Shown in pieces: positions 25,156 through 37,300 of a stretch of DNA of 64,000 bases. The stretch covers positions 1 to 64,000 of the forward strand of contig VHZZ01003114.1 of the NCBI GenBank assembly GCA_009801015.1. The letters run 5' to 3'. The stretch is from Silene noctiflora (taxonomy: Eukaryota; Streptophyta; Magnoliopsida; Caryophyllales; Caryophyllaceae). Under the pieces are notes generated by a model, which saw nothing but the letters and a program-made list of their open reading frames with translations, did not search any database and was not told the origin of the DNA. How positions within the stretch are numbered: position 1 is the first letter of the stretch; each line of letters starts with the position of its first letter. A program made the translations under genes and the position numbers.

Positions 25156-26990
25156 TTTTCCCTCATCCGCTAGAAGGCGACTTAACCAAAGAGTCCCTTA
25201 ATAACAGGAAGAAAAGACAGTAAAAAAGAAAATAGCTGCTTTTGGATGCTTAACCTATCTCACCAAGGGAGGACGAGAAGCAAAGGTAGTCAGCCATTTA
25301 CGCTTATAGAAAGCTTTCCTATAGAAGGGTGCTACCATCGATCGCCGCCTCCCGTTCCTATGTCTATTTTATACCAAGCCGTTCTCGATAAAGTCTTAAC
25401 TGGAGTAAGCGCGCCCTATCATGAGAAAGGCCCGCACCCCTTGACAAAGAAAGAATTTGTGCCGAATAGAGGGAATCCCGTTTAAGAGGGGGCCAACTGG
25501 TCCAGCTGTCTTGCCTGATGTTTCGCGAAAAATGTGGAAAAGGTCCCTGTGCCCGATTCCGAGTCTTAGTTAGAGCTCCTGTTGTTAGGCTGTCAAATAT
25601 GCCGCCCTCAAGCTGCCTATTATTAAGGTGGTGGAGCAAAAGAAGCTCCCAGCGAGACGGCTGGCAAGCAAAGGAATTGCCATAGATTCTTCTACTCCAT
25701 CCCCATCTGTGGCTGAGTCTTCTTCATCCAGAGTTGTGAAGGGGGAGGAGCCTTTGCGTTTATTGAAAATTAGCTTTGGGAGCTGGGGGTGAATCCTGTC
25801 TATTAAAGAGCTGGTTAATGGAGAAGCACGCGCCTCATAAGATTTAAAGTTTAACAAAGACATTATCCGCGTAGGTTTGATACCAAGTCAAAGACGAAGT
25901 CAAGAAAGCGGCGGATTCATAAGAAGTGATTTTCCCGGATCGAGAAGAAGACGTAGTCGAAGTTCCCGGATAACCTGCAAATTAAAGAATTTGATGCTTT
26001 TGTCTTCGAAGTGGTTTAGGTTGTTGGTGGTGAGATAACGGGTCCCATTCTATCTTTCTTTCCCGAGGAAAGTCTAACTCTCCTTGACTAATCCTGGACC
26101 TTTTAACAGGGACGGCTACGGCTGGACAAAAGCAAGATAAAATCTTAGAAGCAGCTTAAGCTGGTAATAAAGATGCTTCTGTACCATGAACATGAACAAT
26201 AAAGAAAACAAGGGGAAAGAGAACATCAAAAACAAGATCCACTCCCAAAGGTCTAAACCCCCCTCTTTTTCTAGTTCTATGGAAAGAGTCTCCTTTGGTT
26301 AAGCAAGCCCCACTTTGAACATTTTGAAACGGGCTAAAGTTACCTGGCTCTAAAGCTACAACCTCAACAAAGATCGTTTTAGCTGTCCCAGCAGGTGCCT
26401 TACCGCCTACCTCAGGCTCAATCAATGCCTCTTTTTCAAAGAGATTTCTTGGGGAAGCTGGTGCATGAAGGGAGGTATATCCGACATCTTGTTCGCTTAC
26501 AGACCATTCTACCCGACAAGCGATCTATCCTGCTTCGTAAGTAAGAGCCATTTCCTTAAAGAGAGGCCAACAACCAGTGTCTAAGTACTACTATACTAGA
26601 GAAGATTGGTCTGTCCCATCCCGACTATACTATAGCCTATGAATACCAAAGCTTTTTTATAAGAGTATTAAAGCTTCGTAGTACGGGGAGTGGTGCCCTT
26701 AACTAGCTATGGCCAAGGTTCCACGGAAAAGCTTTATCTATCGGATTAAGAATTTTGCGATCAAACTAATCACCAGATCTTACGATTGGAAATCTCGTCG
26801 ATTGGATTCTCCGCTAATAATGTACCTTTATTTTAAATATCCTAAGTTGCTTTCAATGGGAGTGTGGCTTGGAATCGGCATTCATGGGAGTTCATAAAAA
26901 AGAAGTAAAAGTAGTCTATTCTCCCAGCGTGAGAAAATGGATCGATCATATACATATATATATATAATCTCGTTTAAGAAGTCAGCACTG
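25156..26990. other. Gene-empty spacer
   Basis: Frames at 25246-25485, 25364-25639 (minus), 25585-25863 (minus), 26156-26425 (minus, 89 codons) and 26709-26897 (62 codons, basic, ATG start) are unrecognised. The 26709 frame has a fair Lys/Arg-rich start (MAKVPRKSFIYRIKNF) but no family signature. An AT run at 26946-26967 precedes the next repeat cluster. Confidence 0.45.
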
Positions 26991-26996
26991 TATTTC

Positions 26997-27215
26997 CCTC
27001 TCCTTGTCAGTCGAGTCATTAAATCTACCTCCTCTCCCTCTGGTCGAGCCCGAATCTCCTCTCCCGCTGGTCGAGCACTTATTAAGCCATACTTCAGACG
27101 AGCCTTTCCCCTTAACAGTCGATCCCACTGCGGGTCCTCCCGCTCGTACCTCAAGGGGGTCTTCTCCTCTCGCTTTGCTCGACCTCGTGACCTCTCCTTT
27201 TAGTCGAGTCTTTTA
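26997..27215 (-). repeat. Modular repeat cluster with two hairpin classes
   Basis: Reverse-strand modules in series: CTCCTTGTCAGTCGAGTC, CTCCCTCTGGTCGAGCC, CTCTCCCGCTGGTCGAGC, CCCCTTAACAGTCGATC, CCTCTCGCTTTGCTCGAC and CTCTCCTTTTAGTCGAGTC. At 27123-27137, TCCCACTGCGGGTCC is a second hairpin class with CCC/GGG arms. Two open frames across this cluster are by-products of the repeats. Confidence 0.85.
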
Positions 27216-27265
27216 AACTATCTTCTTAATTTAAATGCGATACTACGCGGGTAGAACTAGGGTAA

Positions 27266-27318
27266 ACCTCCTCGTACCTCTGAGTCTTTTTAAGCCTCTC
27301 CTCTTCTTTACAGTCGAG
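27266..27318 (-). repeat. Small modular repeat, reverse orientation
   Basis: CCTCTCCTCTTCTTTACAGT followed by CGAG, with a weaker module before it. It runs directly into the Ala-rich motif at 27373-27450. Confidence 0.6.
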
Positions 27319-27372
27319 AAAGCTGCTCCAAACGAAGATGTAAAGAAGGCCAACGAAGAAAAAACTGTCTAT

Positions 27373-27450
27373 TCGGGAGCAGCTTTGGCCAATGCTTATG
27401 ATAGAGATGAACAAGCAGCGGCTTTAGCAAATCATGAGGAGAAAACTTCA
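27373..27450 (+). repeat. Ala-rich AALAN/AAFAD motif, two local copies
   Basis: In the + frame it reads SGAALANAYDRDEQAAALAN and then HEEKTS, an imperfect internal duplication. Bases 27406-27442 resemble 56682-56716 (DEEAAFADHGRG). The first copy resembles the minus-strand SGAAFADGEA at 43690-43720. The shared DNA core is GCAGCTTT plus CGCC or GGCC. It ends in TAA. It may be a scrap of a former coding sequence that has been copied around. I do not recognise the source. Confidence 0.5.
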
Positions 27451-30400
27451 TAAAAAGGTCAATGAACTCCGTCTTTTTGGTTACTGACCCTTTGTTTCTT
27501 AGTAAATCAATCAGAGTTTTGAAATGAAATAAATCAAAGAATGCTTGTTTTTGGGGTATTCGTCCAAATCCCGTTACGGAATAGTAGTCAAAAGAAAGTT
27601 TTTAAAATCAAACCGAGAAAGGGAGGCTTACTAAAAGCGTTAAATTAAGTGATACATTGAACAATTAAACAGCTATTTGTGGGCAACTTGAGAATTTGAA
27701 GTTGAGATATCCCGATCCGATCCAGTTGATCGAGGCTAAGTATTCCGTGGCGCCAGACAGGGCGTATCCTCCGCCAGGAGTTGGTGTCTAAGATAAAGTA
27801 GGTATGGGTGTGAGGTCAGTAGCACTATTAGCTCCCTTTGTGGCAGGCGGGCGTCTTTCCTTAGCTTGTATAGATAGTTAGTTCGGCCAAGCAATTAATT
27901 TCATTTTTCTCGTTTTAAAAAGATGTTGGCTCATATAAGACTTCCTGCCGGGTCCGATTGGACCGGGTCAAGTTAAAATCTTTCTTTTTTATATCTTGTA
28001 TGTATATATTCGCGAGGAACTTATGCAGCGGTATGTGAACAAAGCAAGCCCATTTCGAGCAAGGCAATGGTACTCTAGCAACAAACTGCAGAAAGTTGGA
28101 TTTCGCATCCTCGCGAAGACAAGTTATACCTAACTCAACTATGAACTCTCCCATCCCACGCATCCTTTAATTACATCGAACCCTGATGGAGTGGAGGAGA
28201 TCAAAGTCTACCTTCTTCGTGGGACTCACTTCAGTTTATAAATGCGCGAAATCCTTTTCTTAAAAGCTATATTCCCTACAAGGATGCTGATTGATGGACG
28301 CGAGTGACTTCTCCTTACTTTACTGACTGAAGAAAGGCTCGAGATCGAAACCCATCCTCGAGGAGGGGCGGACTCATTCCTATTCTACCAGTGTCCATCT
28401 GCTTAATCGAAGGGGAGTCTCTGTCCACGAATGCTCAGTCAAAAGATTATATGAACGCAGTGGTGCAAAGGAGAAAGTATGCTCAATTCTTAGAACAATT
28501 CTCATATGGGCCGCCCGTCGTACATTGCAAAAGCGGTTATGCGCAATACATTAGGTTTTTGGGTTTAGCATTTGATGTCAAAAAAGACCGCCTTTTAATC
28601 TCATATAAGAATATGACCCTATAATTCTATGAATTTCTTTTAGTCAGAGATGGACATATGCACAAACTTTCCTCTTTTTCTCTAGTTCTCGAGAAAGGAG
28701 TGGTTGGAGCAGTAGGTAGATGCGCAAGTGCTAGCGACGCCTGCCCTTAATTACCTGCGCCATCCCTATGAAGAATAGAATCGGGAGGTAGGAAAAGGTA
28801 TTGACCATCTTAGCAACAAGGGGCAAGCCTGGTTCTAGTTGTAGCAATTCAAGTGCAAGAATTCTCCATACCGCTATAACGCCGCGCTACTTCTATTTTT
28901 CTTTGCATTTTAAATTTAATTAAAAGAAAGAGAAGGCGGAAGGAAGCGGATCCTTCTAAAGTATGAAAACTGATCTCGATACGACCAATCCGAGAATGCT
29001 CTTTCTGATTGCTGCCAAAGCGGATTCAAATCCACGAGCATAAAAAGTCAGAGCCATTGTGTTGGGGCGTCGCCCATTCCTTCTCTATGGTAAGAGCTCT
29101 TTTACAGTGGTTTCATTAAAATAATCGGGGGTAAGCGCGAGTTTCTGACGATCCATGGTGGGTTTACTGAGAAGATTATCTTTAAATTATAAGAATATAG
29201 TTTTTATTATAATAGGTGGAGAGGCCCATTATTTAGTTATGTGTAAGTAGAACCTTTCGAGAAGCAGGCTTAAGGTAGTTGACTGCTTTCCTACTTCAAT
29301 CATATGACGAAGAAGCGCCCCTTTCAGAGAGTATAGAAAGGCAAGGGAGATTGTGGGATTAGTATACATAGAGAGATCTATCACTATAGAATTCCAACTC
29401 TCTTTAAAAAACTTAAGACTAAGAACTAGAGAATAAGAGGACAATAACACCTTACGAGAAGAGTACGACACTAAGTAGAAATGGGCATTAAAATCGCGAA
29501 AAGGAAATAATAGAAAAAACGTTTGTTCCAGTCCGTCCTTTCTTGGAAAGCAAATCAGAGAAAATGCAAAAAGAACATTCCTTCTTTACGGGGATTTTCA
29601 ACAGCGAAGGCTTTTTGAAGAAACTTCCAGGTCCCGGTTCCATCCGAAGAAAGTTCAAGCCCGTGGACTCTGGCTTTGTATTAGGCGGAAAATCTTATGA
29701 CTAAGTTTCGAACACGCGGAAGCACATAGTAAGGTTGGACGAGCTGGGGTGGTTGCCCTGGAAGGCACGAAAGCCTTTCAACCGAAAGCAGGCGCGGCTT
29801 TCATCTATAAGTATAAATGTTATAAGCCTTCTTTTCTTACTTAAAAGAAGTTAAGGAATCCAAAAGCTCAAGTCTCCGTAGACAGATGGACAGTTGGAGG
29901 TGCTAAGTAGGGTTGGGCTGTGTTGAATGGGCTTTCTTATCTCGCCAATATCCTGTCTTTAGGAGTGAGACATTGAGTAAGGTAGCTCTTTAGTAATCTG
30001 TGGGCGAAAACTCGCGTTCAAAAGTCTTTCCTTAGGTAGGAGGGCCTTTTTTAGTTCCGCTCTTTGATGACCAAGAATCGCCCCATAGATTTTAAACGAA
30101 AGCACCAGCCACCCTTATTTTATTAGTAGGGGAAGAGTCTTCCAATCTGAAAAGTTTAAAATAGGTTCTACGCCCTTTAAATGTAACTCTTCATCGGTAA
30201 TTCAAATCTTGGAAAGAAGAGGGAAAGTAAAAGAAATTCATTCGGCTTTGTTGTTTTGACAGCTAATCCCGTCTAGGCAAGGTCACAGAGCACTGGTTCC
30301 TCAGATTATTCTTCATTCTAGACGCGCCTTTCTCATTAATAAAAGAAAGAAAAACCAGCATATTATAATAGGTGCATGCAGTGCACGTTTCGGATACTCA

Positions 30401-30510
30401 TTTAGGTTCGTCTAAAGCTAATAGAAGCCGGCAAAAGCGCTTCAGGCAAAGAAGTGCAGCTCGGGTACAGTACCTACTTCCCCCTTGTCTTATATTAAAG
30501 GAAAGCTAAA
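27451..30510. other. Gene-empty spacer
   Basis: The frames at 27915-28163 (minus), 28391-28624 (77 codons, GTG start) and 29229-29471 (minus) are unrecognised. No RNA gene or module cluster was seen. Confidence 0.5.
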
Positions 30511-30708
30511 AAGTGCTAGAGTGAATACGAGAGGGAATAGAAAGACGAAGCCTGGCAAGGAAAGGAACGAAGTCGACCGGCGGGTGAGGTCTAAAAGGCT
30601 CGCATATAACCCAGTGGGAGAGGGATGAAATAGGAAAGGAATGAAAGTGGGACTAAACTGAAAAGGTATAACATGCCTCGAGTGTTAACGATGAGGAGAG
30701 GGAACTTG
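30511..30708 (+). repeat. CTCGA/GGAGAGG modular repeat cluster
   Basis: Forward modules CTAGAGTGAATACGAGAGG, CGACCGGCGGGTGAGG, CTCGCATATAACCCAGTGGG with AGAGG, ACTAAACTGAAAAGG, and CTCGAGTGTTAACGATGAGG with AGAGG (30677-30700). Several loop variants seen elsewhere are present together here. A minus-strand frame over it is incidental. Confidence 0.8.
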
Positions 30709-31007
30709 TTTAAAGCTTGAGCGCAGGCTAAATGCCCGAGAGCTTTGATCGCATGCATGTTCGGGGCGAGATGGGAGTGATCTTTCTTTCTCCTCATTCA
30801 TGTGTAACTACTCTATTTACCGGCGGTCTATCTCATGGAGATTCCTATGCTTATGGGGAAACTTCTTTCTTAGCTTCTCTTATTCTAGTTAGTTGATTTA
30901 ATTAGATCATCTAGTCGATCGTATAGCTATACGTAGGTTTACTTGGGAGAACTGTATCACAGGCATAGGTAGGGATTTCTCTCTCTCCTTCTTTGTCTAT
31001 GCGTACC

Positions 31008-31158
31008 TTCTCCTCTCCTGCACTTGTCTAAGCCGGGGACTAGCATTCATTCGAGCGCACCTGTCTCTAATCTTTATTCAACACAAAGACTCGTATTCAC
31101 TCGAGCCTATATTAATTATCATATACATATATAAGAAAGAATCTAATTAGACCTTAAA
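31008..31158. repeat. Reverse modular repeats joined to an AT-rich element
   Basis: The segment 31010-31106 carries reverse modules CCTTCTCCTCTCCTGCACTT, then GTCTAAGCC, and CGTATTCACTCGAGCC. Immediately after, 31113-31158 reads TATCATATACATATATAAGA, continuing AAGAATCTAATTAGACCTTAAAC. This is the AT-rich element also found at 13866, 43821 and, in part, 6133. The junction shows the two families are linked. Confidence 0.75.
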
Positions 31159-31729
31159 CTCGGAACCGCCCTCAAGGGCAAAACCTGACGAACGAAGCCA
31201 AAGGTGGCAAAGGCGGTGAAGGAGGAAGAAAAAGAGAAAAGCTCAATCTTTAAAAGTTCACGTAAGAAGAAGGCGCCTTATAAAGACACAAACAAAAAAC
31301 AGATCAGAAGGACTAAGCCCGCTCCTCACTTCTCTGTAAGGTATTACCGGGAGAACAAAGCAAAGATTAAAGCATTTCACTCAATTATTCCCTTGCCTTA
31401 AATTAAATCGGATGAATCAAATCCAATGGACAGTCAACAGGCCTTTTTTACTGAGATTTTGAGCCCAATTCAGGCCCAAATTCTGACCTTTTTGAGCTAT
31501 TAAAGCAAGAAAAAATGAAGGAATTATAAGGGACATGGTATAATCAAGATTATCCCCCCTTTTCTAGGCAAATTAGGCTTGACTTCTCCACGAGGGCTCC
31601 CTCCTCCCTCTGCTGCCTGCATATAAGTAGAAGGAAAAGCCTTTTTTACCCAATTAGGTCCATAAAGGACACCAGAAACGGTCAAAACTACTCTATTCCA
31701 CTTATATCTTTATGCAGTATAGCGTCGGT
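31159..31729. other. Unassigned spacer
   Basis: A Lys-rich frame of 65 codons (31204-31401) is unrecognised. Near 31465-31485 the sequence has a doubled GCCCAATTC/GCCCAAATTC motif of a kind that also turns up in nuclear repetitive DNA. That is too little to assign. Confidence 0.4.
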
Positions 31730-32120
31730 CGATCAGTCGCGTGCACCAGCCATCCATAATCCAAGGGGTCTCCTTGTCTAGGTCATGTGCGTTGGGTCTT
31801 TCTCTCCTTGACTGCGCCNAGTCCCCCGGGTCGCTGTAGTTCGGTGAGCCAGTACCTAGCTCCGGATGCAGTTATGCGAAGACTGATGCACCCGGNATGA
31901 GGTCTTTTGGACCGCCCCAGCGCGCTGCTTCGGCATCCAGTCCTAGCGCTTCTTCCTTCTTCTACGTCAAGGTTCACGCCTGGGGTTACTCAGGGCAATC
32001 CACCAGTGCGCTTAAAGAGAAATCCAAGAACCATTGCCTTCTTGTCAGCTAGACCGCACTCGTTAAGGCATGTCGTCGTAGCCGTTTCAATGGTTATAAT
32101 ACGAGACCTCTTTTTTTATT
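31730..32120. other. GC-richer block with ambiguous bases, identity unknown
   Basis: This stretch is visibly richer in G and C than its surroundings and carries N at 31799 and 31896. Short open frames of 64 (minus) and 72 (plus) codons overlap it, but neither is a known protein. Its texture (many short complementary GC runs, few poly-A/T tracts) is like a structural RNA, a group II intron portion or a coding relic from elsewhere. I could not find a tRNA T-arm, a 5S rRNA signature or an intron domain V. I leave it unassigned. Confidence 0.35.
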
Positions 32121-32633
32121 TATAATCAGAATGAGATTCAAATTAGTTGCTATATCTTCTTTTAAGTCGAACTGCAGGGGCTGTCAGTTTGACGTCGCTC
32201 ACTAAGTCAAGTAAGAAGAAAAAGATGTTCGCTGCTAGATGCTACTTCTTTNTNGTTTGTAGTGAATTCCTTTGATNTTTAGTCCTTATATGTGAGCTAA
32301 GCCTATGCTTACCGAGCACTTCTTTTCTTTTTTGCTTCTTTTTTCTTTGAAATCNTTCTTAAATTAGCTTTTTTATTAGCTATTTNACTCAATTCCGTAC
32401 TTTCTGACTTTGTTCGAAAAAAGAATGTCATTGTATTTTAAGGTTTGGATAGTCTGCTTGGCAGGTTCGACTGTGCATCTTTAATCTGAAGGAATTTGCA
32501 ATGCAACTGCTGCCTTTGGTTGATCTGCTCCAAGAAAAGCCTTTATCTGAAGTTATGACCGTCAAGGAGCTCTTGTCTTTGGGGTGAAAGGTCAAAAAGT
32601 CCAAAGTCTTTGCTAAGGAGTCAGGCAGGTGGC
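32121..32633. other. Spacer with further ambiguous bases
   Basis: N bases at 32252, 32254, 32276, 32355 and 32386 lie in T-rich sequence, suggesting low-quality read coverage. No gene was seen. Confidence 0.5.
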
Positions 32634-32785
32634 ACCGTCGAGCATTAAAAAAGACAGGCTGTACTCCCTTTTAGTCGAGCCCTTTAAATTCCCTCTCCTT
32701 GGCAGTCGAGTCCCGCTTTGGGTCCTCCCTCTCGCTTTGCTCGAGCCAATTAAATTTCCTCAGCCGAGTCCCGAAAGGGGCCCAG
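32634..32785 (-). repeat. Modular repeat cluster with two CCC/GGG hairpins
   Basis: Modules CTCCCTTTTAGTCGAGCC, CCTCTCCTTGGCAGTCGAGT, CCTCTCGCTTTGCTCGAG (32728-32745) and CTCAGCCGAGTC. Two members of the second hairpin class, TCCCGCTTTGGGTCC (32711-32725) and TCCCGAAAGGGGCCC (32769-32783), sit directly after GAG ends. Noncoding. Confidence 0.85.
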
Positions 32786-35700
32786 TCCTTGATTTAAACC
32801 GGATATCTTATTAGCACGTACATATAATTGGACAGCATAAGGCATTGAAAAGTGAACTTATTCTCCAGATTCCCTCTCCTATATTGCATCAAGAGCGCCT
32901 CTTTCTTCTACGACTGGATCGTCAACAATCGTTTCCCTATACACCTTCTACCGCAAGCTCGACAGGAAAAATTTATGCTACAGTGATCACAGTATGAGCA
33001 AAGCATAGGGCGCTCGCTGCGCAAAGAAAGTAGGATCATACCCTTACCTTACTAAGATAAGAGGAAAGAAATTCCTTTTTAGGGCACGCAAGGACCTAGC
33101 GTAAAGACATTGGCATAGCAAATATCCCCATGACATCTTAACTCACGAACCCAAACTGCAATTCTGCTTCTCCACTCGCGTTCCACATATCAAGAAATAG
33201 TACGATTAGTTTGATTGGGCAGCCTTACCTACCGTAATAGTAGGTAGCCTTAGATAGAGGACAATCCTGTCGAAATAAAGAAGAAATTGATGCCGGTATA
33301 GTCCTTGCCATCCAGAATGGTTTTCGCGCGATCAGTACTACTTTCTTTTAATTAAATAAAGAGATACGATTAAAAACAAAAGGGATTCAACATAAGCCCT
33401 ATTTAAGATGTTCCGAACGTCTCTACTTGCGGTGTAAGACGCTTCACTTTACAAGCTTGGAAATGCTTTTGGAAAAGAAGAAGTCTGCTTTAAAAAAAGG
33501 TCTCTCAAAGAAAGGCCACGGTGGTCAGATCTTCAAAAGACAGGCAAAGAAGAGCTGGAAGCCAAACACACGCACTACAATAGTCAAAGGCATTGGTGCT
33601 CTTCTTTCCTCTTTCCATTCTTCCTTTTCTTCCCGAGGTGTCGCTTTTGCTGCAAGTTCTTTTGATTCGCCTAAGCCCGTAGCTTAGATAAAGTTATCCA
33701 TTGGAATTGCTCAATCAGAAATTAGAATCTCTTTCTTATTCTATAAATAACTCAATCTTTTTAGACGCTCGGGATTCTTGGGCTTCGTGCCCCCTTAACA
33801 TAGGTGGAATAATAAAATAGGATTAGCGATAACAACTAGGTTCAACGGGACTAGTCAGGAAAGAATGTCCGAGCTTCTTCATTCCCGCTTTCTCAATTTG
33901 AGCTGTAATCCTAGCATGACTTCGGTCTGTTATCAACCAACCCGTTTTAGCCGACCCGAGCTGTAAGTGGCGCTCAATTTACATGAGGCACTTCGTTATG
34001 ATCCTGAATTTGAGTGGTGAACCTTTGTAGTCAAGGGGAGAATTGCCATTCCATATGGTGTACGTCTTAATCAGATGCGCGAAAAAGAAAGGCATGTAGT
34101 GATCCCCTGCTGGCACTTTGCCATAAACTTCTGTCAATACTAGACGCTATGAGTCACGTTTACTATAGACGCTGCGTTGAACTCTTATTTAAGAAAAGCC
34201 GTTGCAATTACTATGCTTATTCTCGCACGCACTTTCCACCACACTTTCGTTGCTACTTCCACTCTTTTTGGGCCGCGAGCGTTGCGCGGTGCCTCGATGC
34301 TTGATCTGATCCCTATTTCTAGTAAGCGAGATTAGGAAGACTTCACTATATCTTTATATATAACCTTTGTTTGTTATACTTTATTCTTTATACATACGAG
34401 AATTCATTCTTAGGGTTGAGTTTGCGTTTAACTTCCTTGGTAAACAACAGGCTTTATGCACTTCTTTTGTCCTTTTTTTCATTGCTCTCAGGACTCAGAT
34501 AGGACTCTTTTCTTTATCTAGGGGAAGTTTAGTCTTTCAATCTAATCGTAGTAGATAGGCTTTTCGTTCTTATGCATGCGACCCGCCAATCCTGGTATTC
34601 GTCCTGTACATTAAGCTTGGTTGTTTGAGTCAACACGGCTAGCAGTCCTCTGTCTGAATCCTTGCTGGAAAAGGAAGAAAGCCCCCGATTCTTAATCAAA
34701 GTCTTTTGGAAAGGGACGGGTGGGGGTAGCTTGGCCGTTGATAAAGAAAGAGTTTTTGAACGGGTGTAGGCACGGAACGAAAAGGGGCTAGAGTACTCGA
34801 AGGGAACACATGCCCTTTCAAATCAACATGCAAAAAGGTTAGCTTATTAATTTCTTAAAGTATGGTGCAAGCATAGTAATATATATAACTATAATAATGA
34901 TATGGCAGGATGCGTCTTTTTTCCATAAAGAAGTGGGACGCTACGCTATCCTTGGATATAGGGCTGCTCACTCAAAGTCTTCCTATCGCGCTTGGGTATC
35001 CATACCTCGCCCGTGAGCTCACGTGTCTTTTGCTTTCGCATACATATTCTAGATTTCCAATCCGTCGGTTGGTGGTATAATGAAGCGAGGGAGGGCCTTA
35101 ACTTATTTTTTATGATCTTTGACCTGTCTTTCGAGACAGACCTCTCCTACAATTGTACGGGTTCATGAGTGAACAACTTGTCTCAAAAACGACATTACAG
35201 TCAGTGAAGCGAGCTTACAGTATCCTGGTGCAAAGGCTAAATTCTCAGACGCCCCTTAATTACTTAATTAGATGAGGAAAAGCTTGGGATTATCCCTCTT
35301 AGATATCAGGTATGGTACGATCCTTGCTGTTGAGTTGGGGCCTTCCCTCAAACAAAGAAGGACCTGCAACGGTTAAGATGAAGATCTGCCCTTTCGGACT
35401 CATTCGGGCGAGCTTCTCCTTACTTAAGACCGCTGCTGGCACATAGAGAAAAGAACAAAGTAGGTCAAAAGCGGTATACACTTTTCAAGTAAATGCCATT
35501 TGACTATCCGAACTCTCGCCTTTGCAACGAAAATCCCCGAGAAAACGAAACAAATCTCACGATCGATGAGCCTCTGTTTCCGCGAAATCGAGCTATTTCC
35601 GAGGCTAAAAGCTCCCATTTTCAAGAAAAAACTTTCTCCAATCTAGCAATTTAGGACATAAAATCTTAAACAAAGTGATCCTATTTGGGCGAGGAATTGA

Positions 35701-37137
35701 AAGACCCTTCCCTACCATATGACTAAGCTAGTGACCCAAGATATGGGGGCGGTTACGCTTCTCCAGGGACCCCTCTATGAACAACTTCAGGTATAACTAC
35801 ATCAGGAACATGGCTTTTGTCTTTCTCTTTCTTCGACCTCGTCTACGAATCTTCTTCGGGATCCGGGAGGTAGAACTTTTCTGTGCCTGTGTTCTTGAAT
35901 AAAAGGCCTCTTCCCATTATGATCTTTCTTTTTCTCTGGAAAGAAGTTCACTTCTTATATTCCTTAAAGAAAGAAAGCCGGTAAAGTCAGCCCGCTTCAC
36001 TTCCTTCACTTCTGGTCGACGATCCCGCTACCCTCTTCTTGTCTGTTTCCGAAGCAGAAGGTCTCAAAAAAAAAAAGGGGGATGAGTTTAAGCTCCAGTT
36101 ACGGGTGACCATTCTTTCATATTAGCGAGCGACAATACGGCTTGCATTCTTATCTTAGAGCTTAGAGCAGGGGGCAGCCTTTCCTATTTCGCCTATATTC
36201 GTGAGTAAAGTGCCCTCTCGTGCTTCACTTCAGCTGGTGTCTACCTAGGATCGAGAGGCGCGATAGATACCTCTTCTATTTCCATCACCGGCGGCCGGTC
36301 GTCATCCTTTTGGCCCACCTCGCCCACGTTGTGTTTTCATGTTCGCGATCAACAAGACTCTATGCCCCTTTTTGGGGAACGGGGAGACTCATTTTTAAGT
36401 TTGAAGGTTTGAAGGTAGGAAGCGTTCCATTATGACATGCCTTCCGCGTTTTCCAAAGAAAGCGCGCCGCCTATCTCTCTTGCCCAGGCCATGGTATAAT
36501 AAAACTTATACCACTTGCGATATAATTCTTCTTATTATTATACTATAGGTCATGTATATGACTGGGTCTTTGGAATTCGAACAAAGAGGGAGATTTCACC
36601 CCAACTCTAGCCCCTAGATTCCCATTGTAGCACGTGTATGTGTATCCATTCAACAAGAGCCCTTCATTTGGGCGCCTTTTCCAGCTGTCCTATGAATATT
36701 TTATAACACGTTTTTATATTCGGGGGTGCCACAATCTACCATTCCATGATTTTAGGCTTCGTATTGAGCCATACAAGGAAAATCCACGAAATTGCTGGCC
36801 ATCAAGCTCCTTATGGCATAGCTTCGAACCAAACCGCGCTAGCTGATTCTTTCGTCTTTTACGCCTTGACAAACCTTGTGAGTTTCACGCGTCTTGGGCT
36901 AACAACAAGGCATCCGGGTGCAGGGAGGAGACTCAGCAAGCGGACTTTTCAATAGCAATAGAAGACTTTTCCTCGCAGCAAGACCAAGAGCTTCGTTGGC
37001 AGCCCCACATTACCAACCTATTTAACCAAGTTTTAGGGATTTGAAAACAGTGCAGAATGAACAATTTCAAGCTTCTTCCGGAACTTACAGCGGATAAGTA
37101 AGAATATCTAGCGAGCGCCATCTCCTTCTTAGTCTTT
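32786..37137. other. Gene-empty spacer
   Basis: Frames at 33427-33687 (86 codons, basic, TTG start), 34367-34558, 35299-35481 (minus), 36220-36435, 36634-36846 and 36746-36955 have no family I recognise. The last two overlap in different frames. No RNA gene or module cluster was seen. Confidence 0.5.
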
Positions 37138-37300
37138 GCTCCTCTCCCTCTCTCTTCAATCGAGCCTCTTTCCCTCTCCTTCTAGTCGAGCCTCTTTCCC
37201 TCTCCTTCTAGTCGAGCCTCTTTCCCTCTCCTTCTAGTCGAGCCTCTTTCCCTTTCCGTCGTTACCACAAGGTCCTATGGTTGAGCCTATTTACTTTTCA
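37138..37300 (-). repeat. Modular repeat cluster with 26-bp tandem array
   Basis: Reverse modules CTCTCTTCAATCGAGCC, then three perfect 26-bp units starting CGAGCCTCTTTCCCTCTCCT at 37161, 37187 and 37213 and a partial fourth to 37253, then GTCGTTACCACAAGG (shared with 44010-44022) and TTTTCAGTCAAGG. This is the only place where one module has been amplified as an exact head-to-tail array. Confidence 0.9.

Noticed and set aside
26997-27215. CRISPR-like array of short repeats with variable spacers
   Set aside because: The repeats are not uniform, spacing is irregular, the variable part lies inside a hairpin loop, no cas genes are present and the context is a plant organelle.
29021-29040. GGATTCAAATCC resembling a tRNA T-arm
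   Set aside because: The five-base arms needed for a T-stem do not pair beyond three bases, and no D-arm, anticodon arm or acceptor stem is found around it.
31430-31500. GCCCAATTC doublet resembling ends of nuclear repetitive elements
   Set aside because: Only a few tens of bases and no terminal repeats or coding parts nearby. Too weak to call an element.
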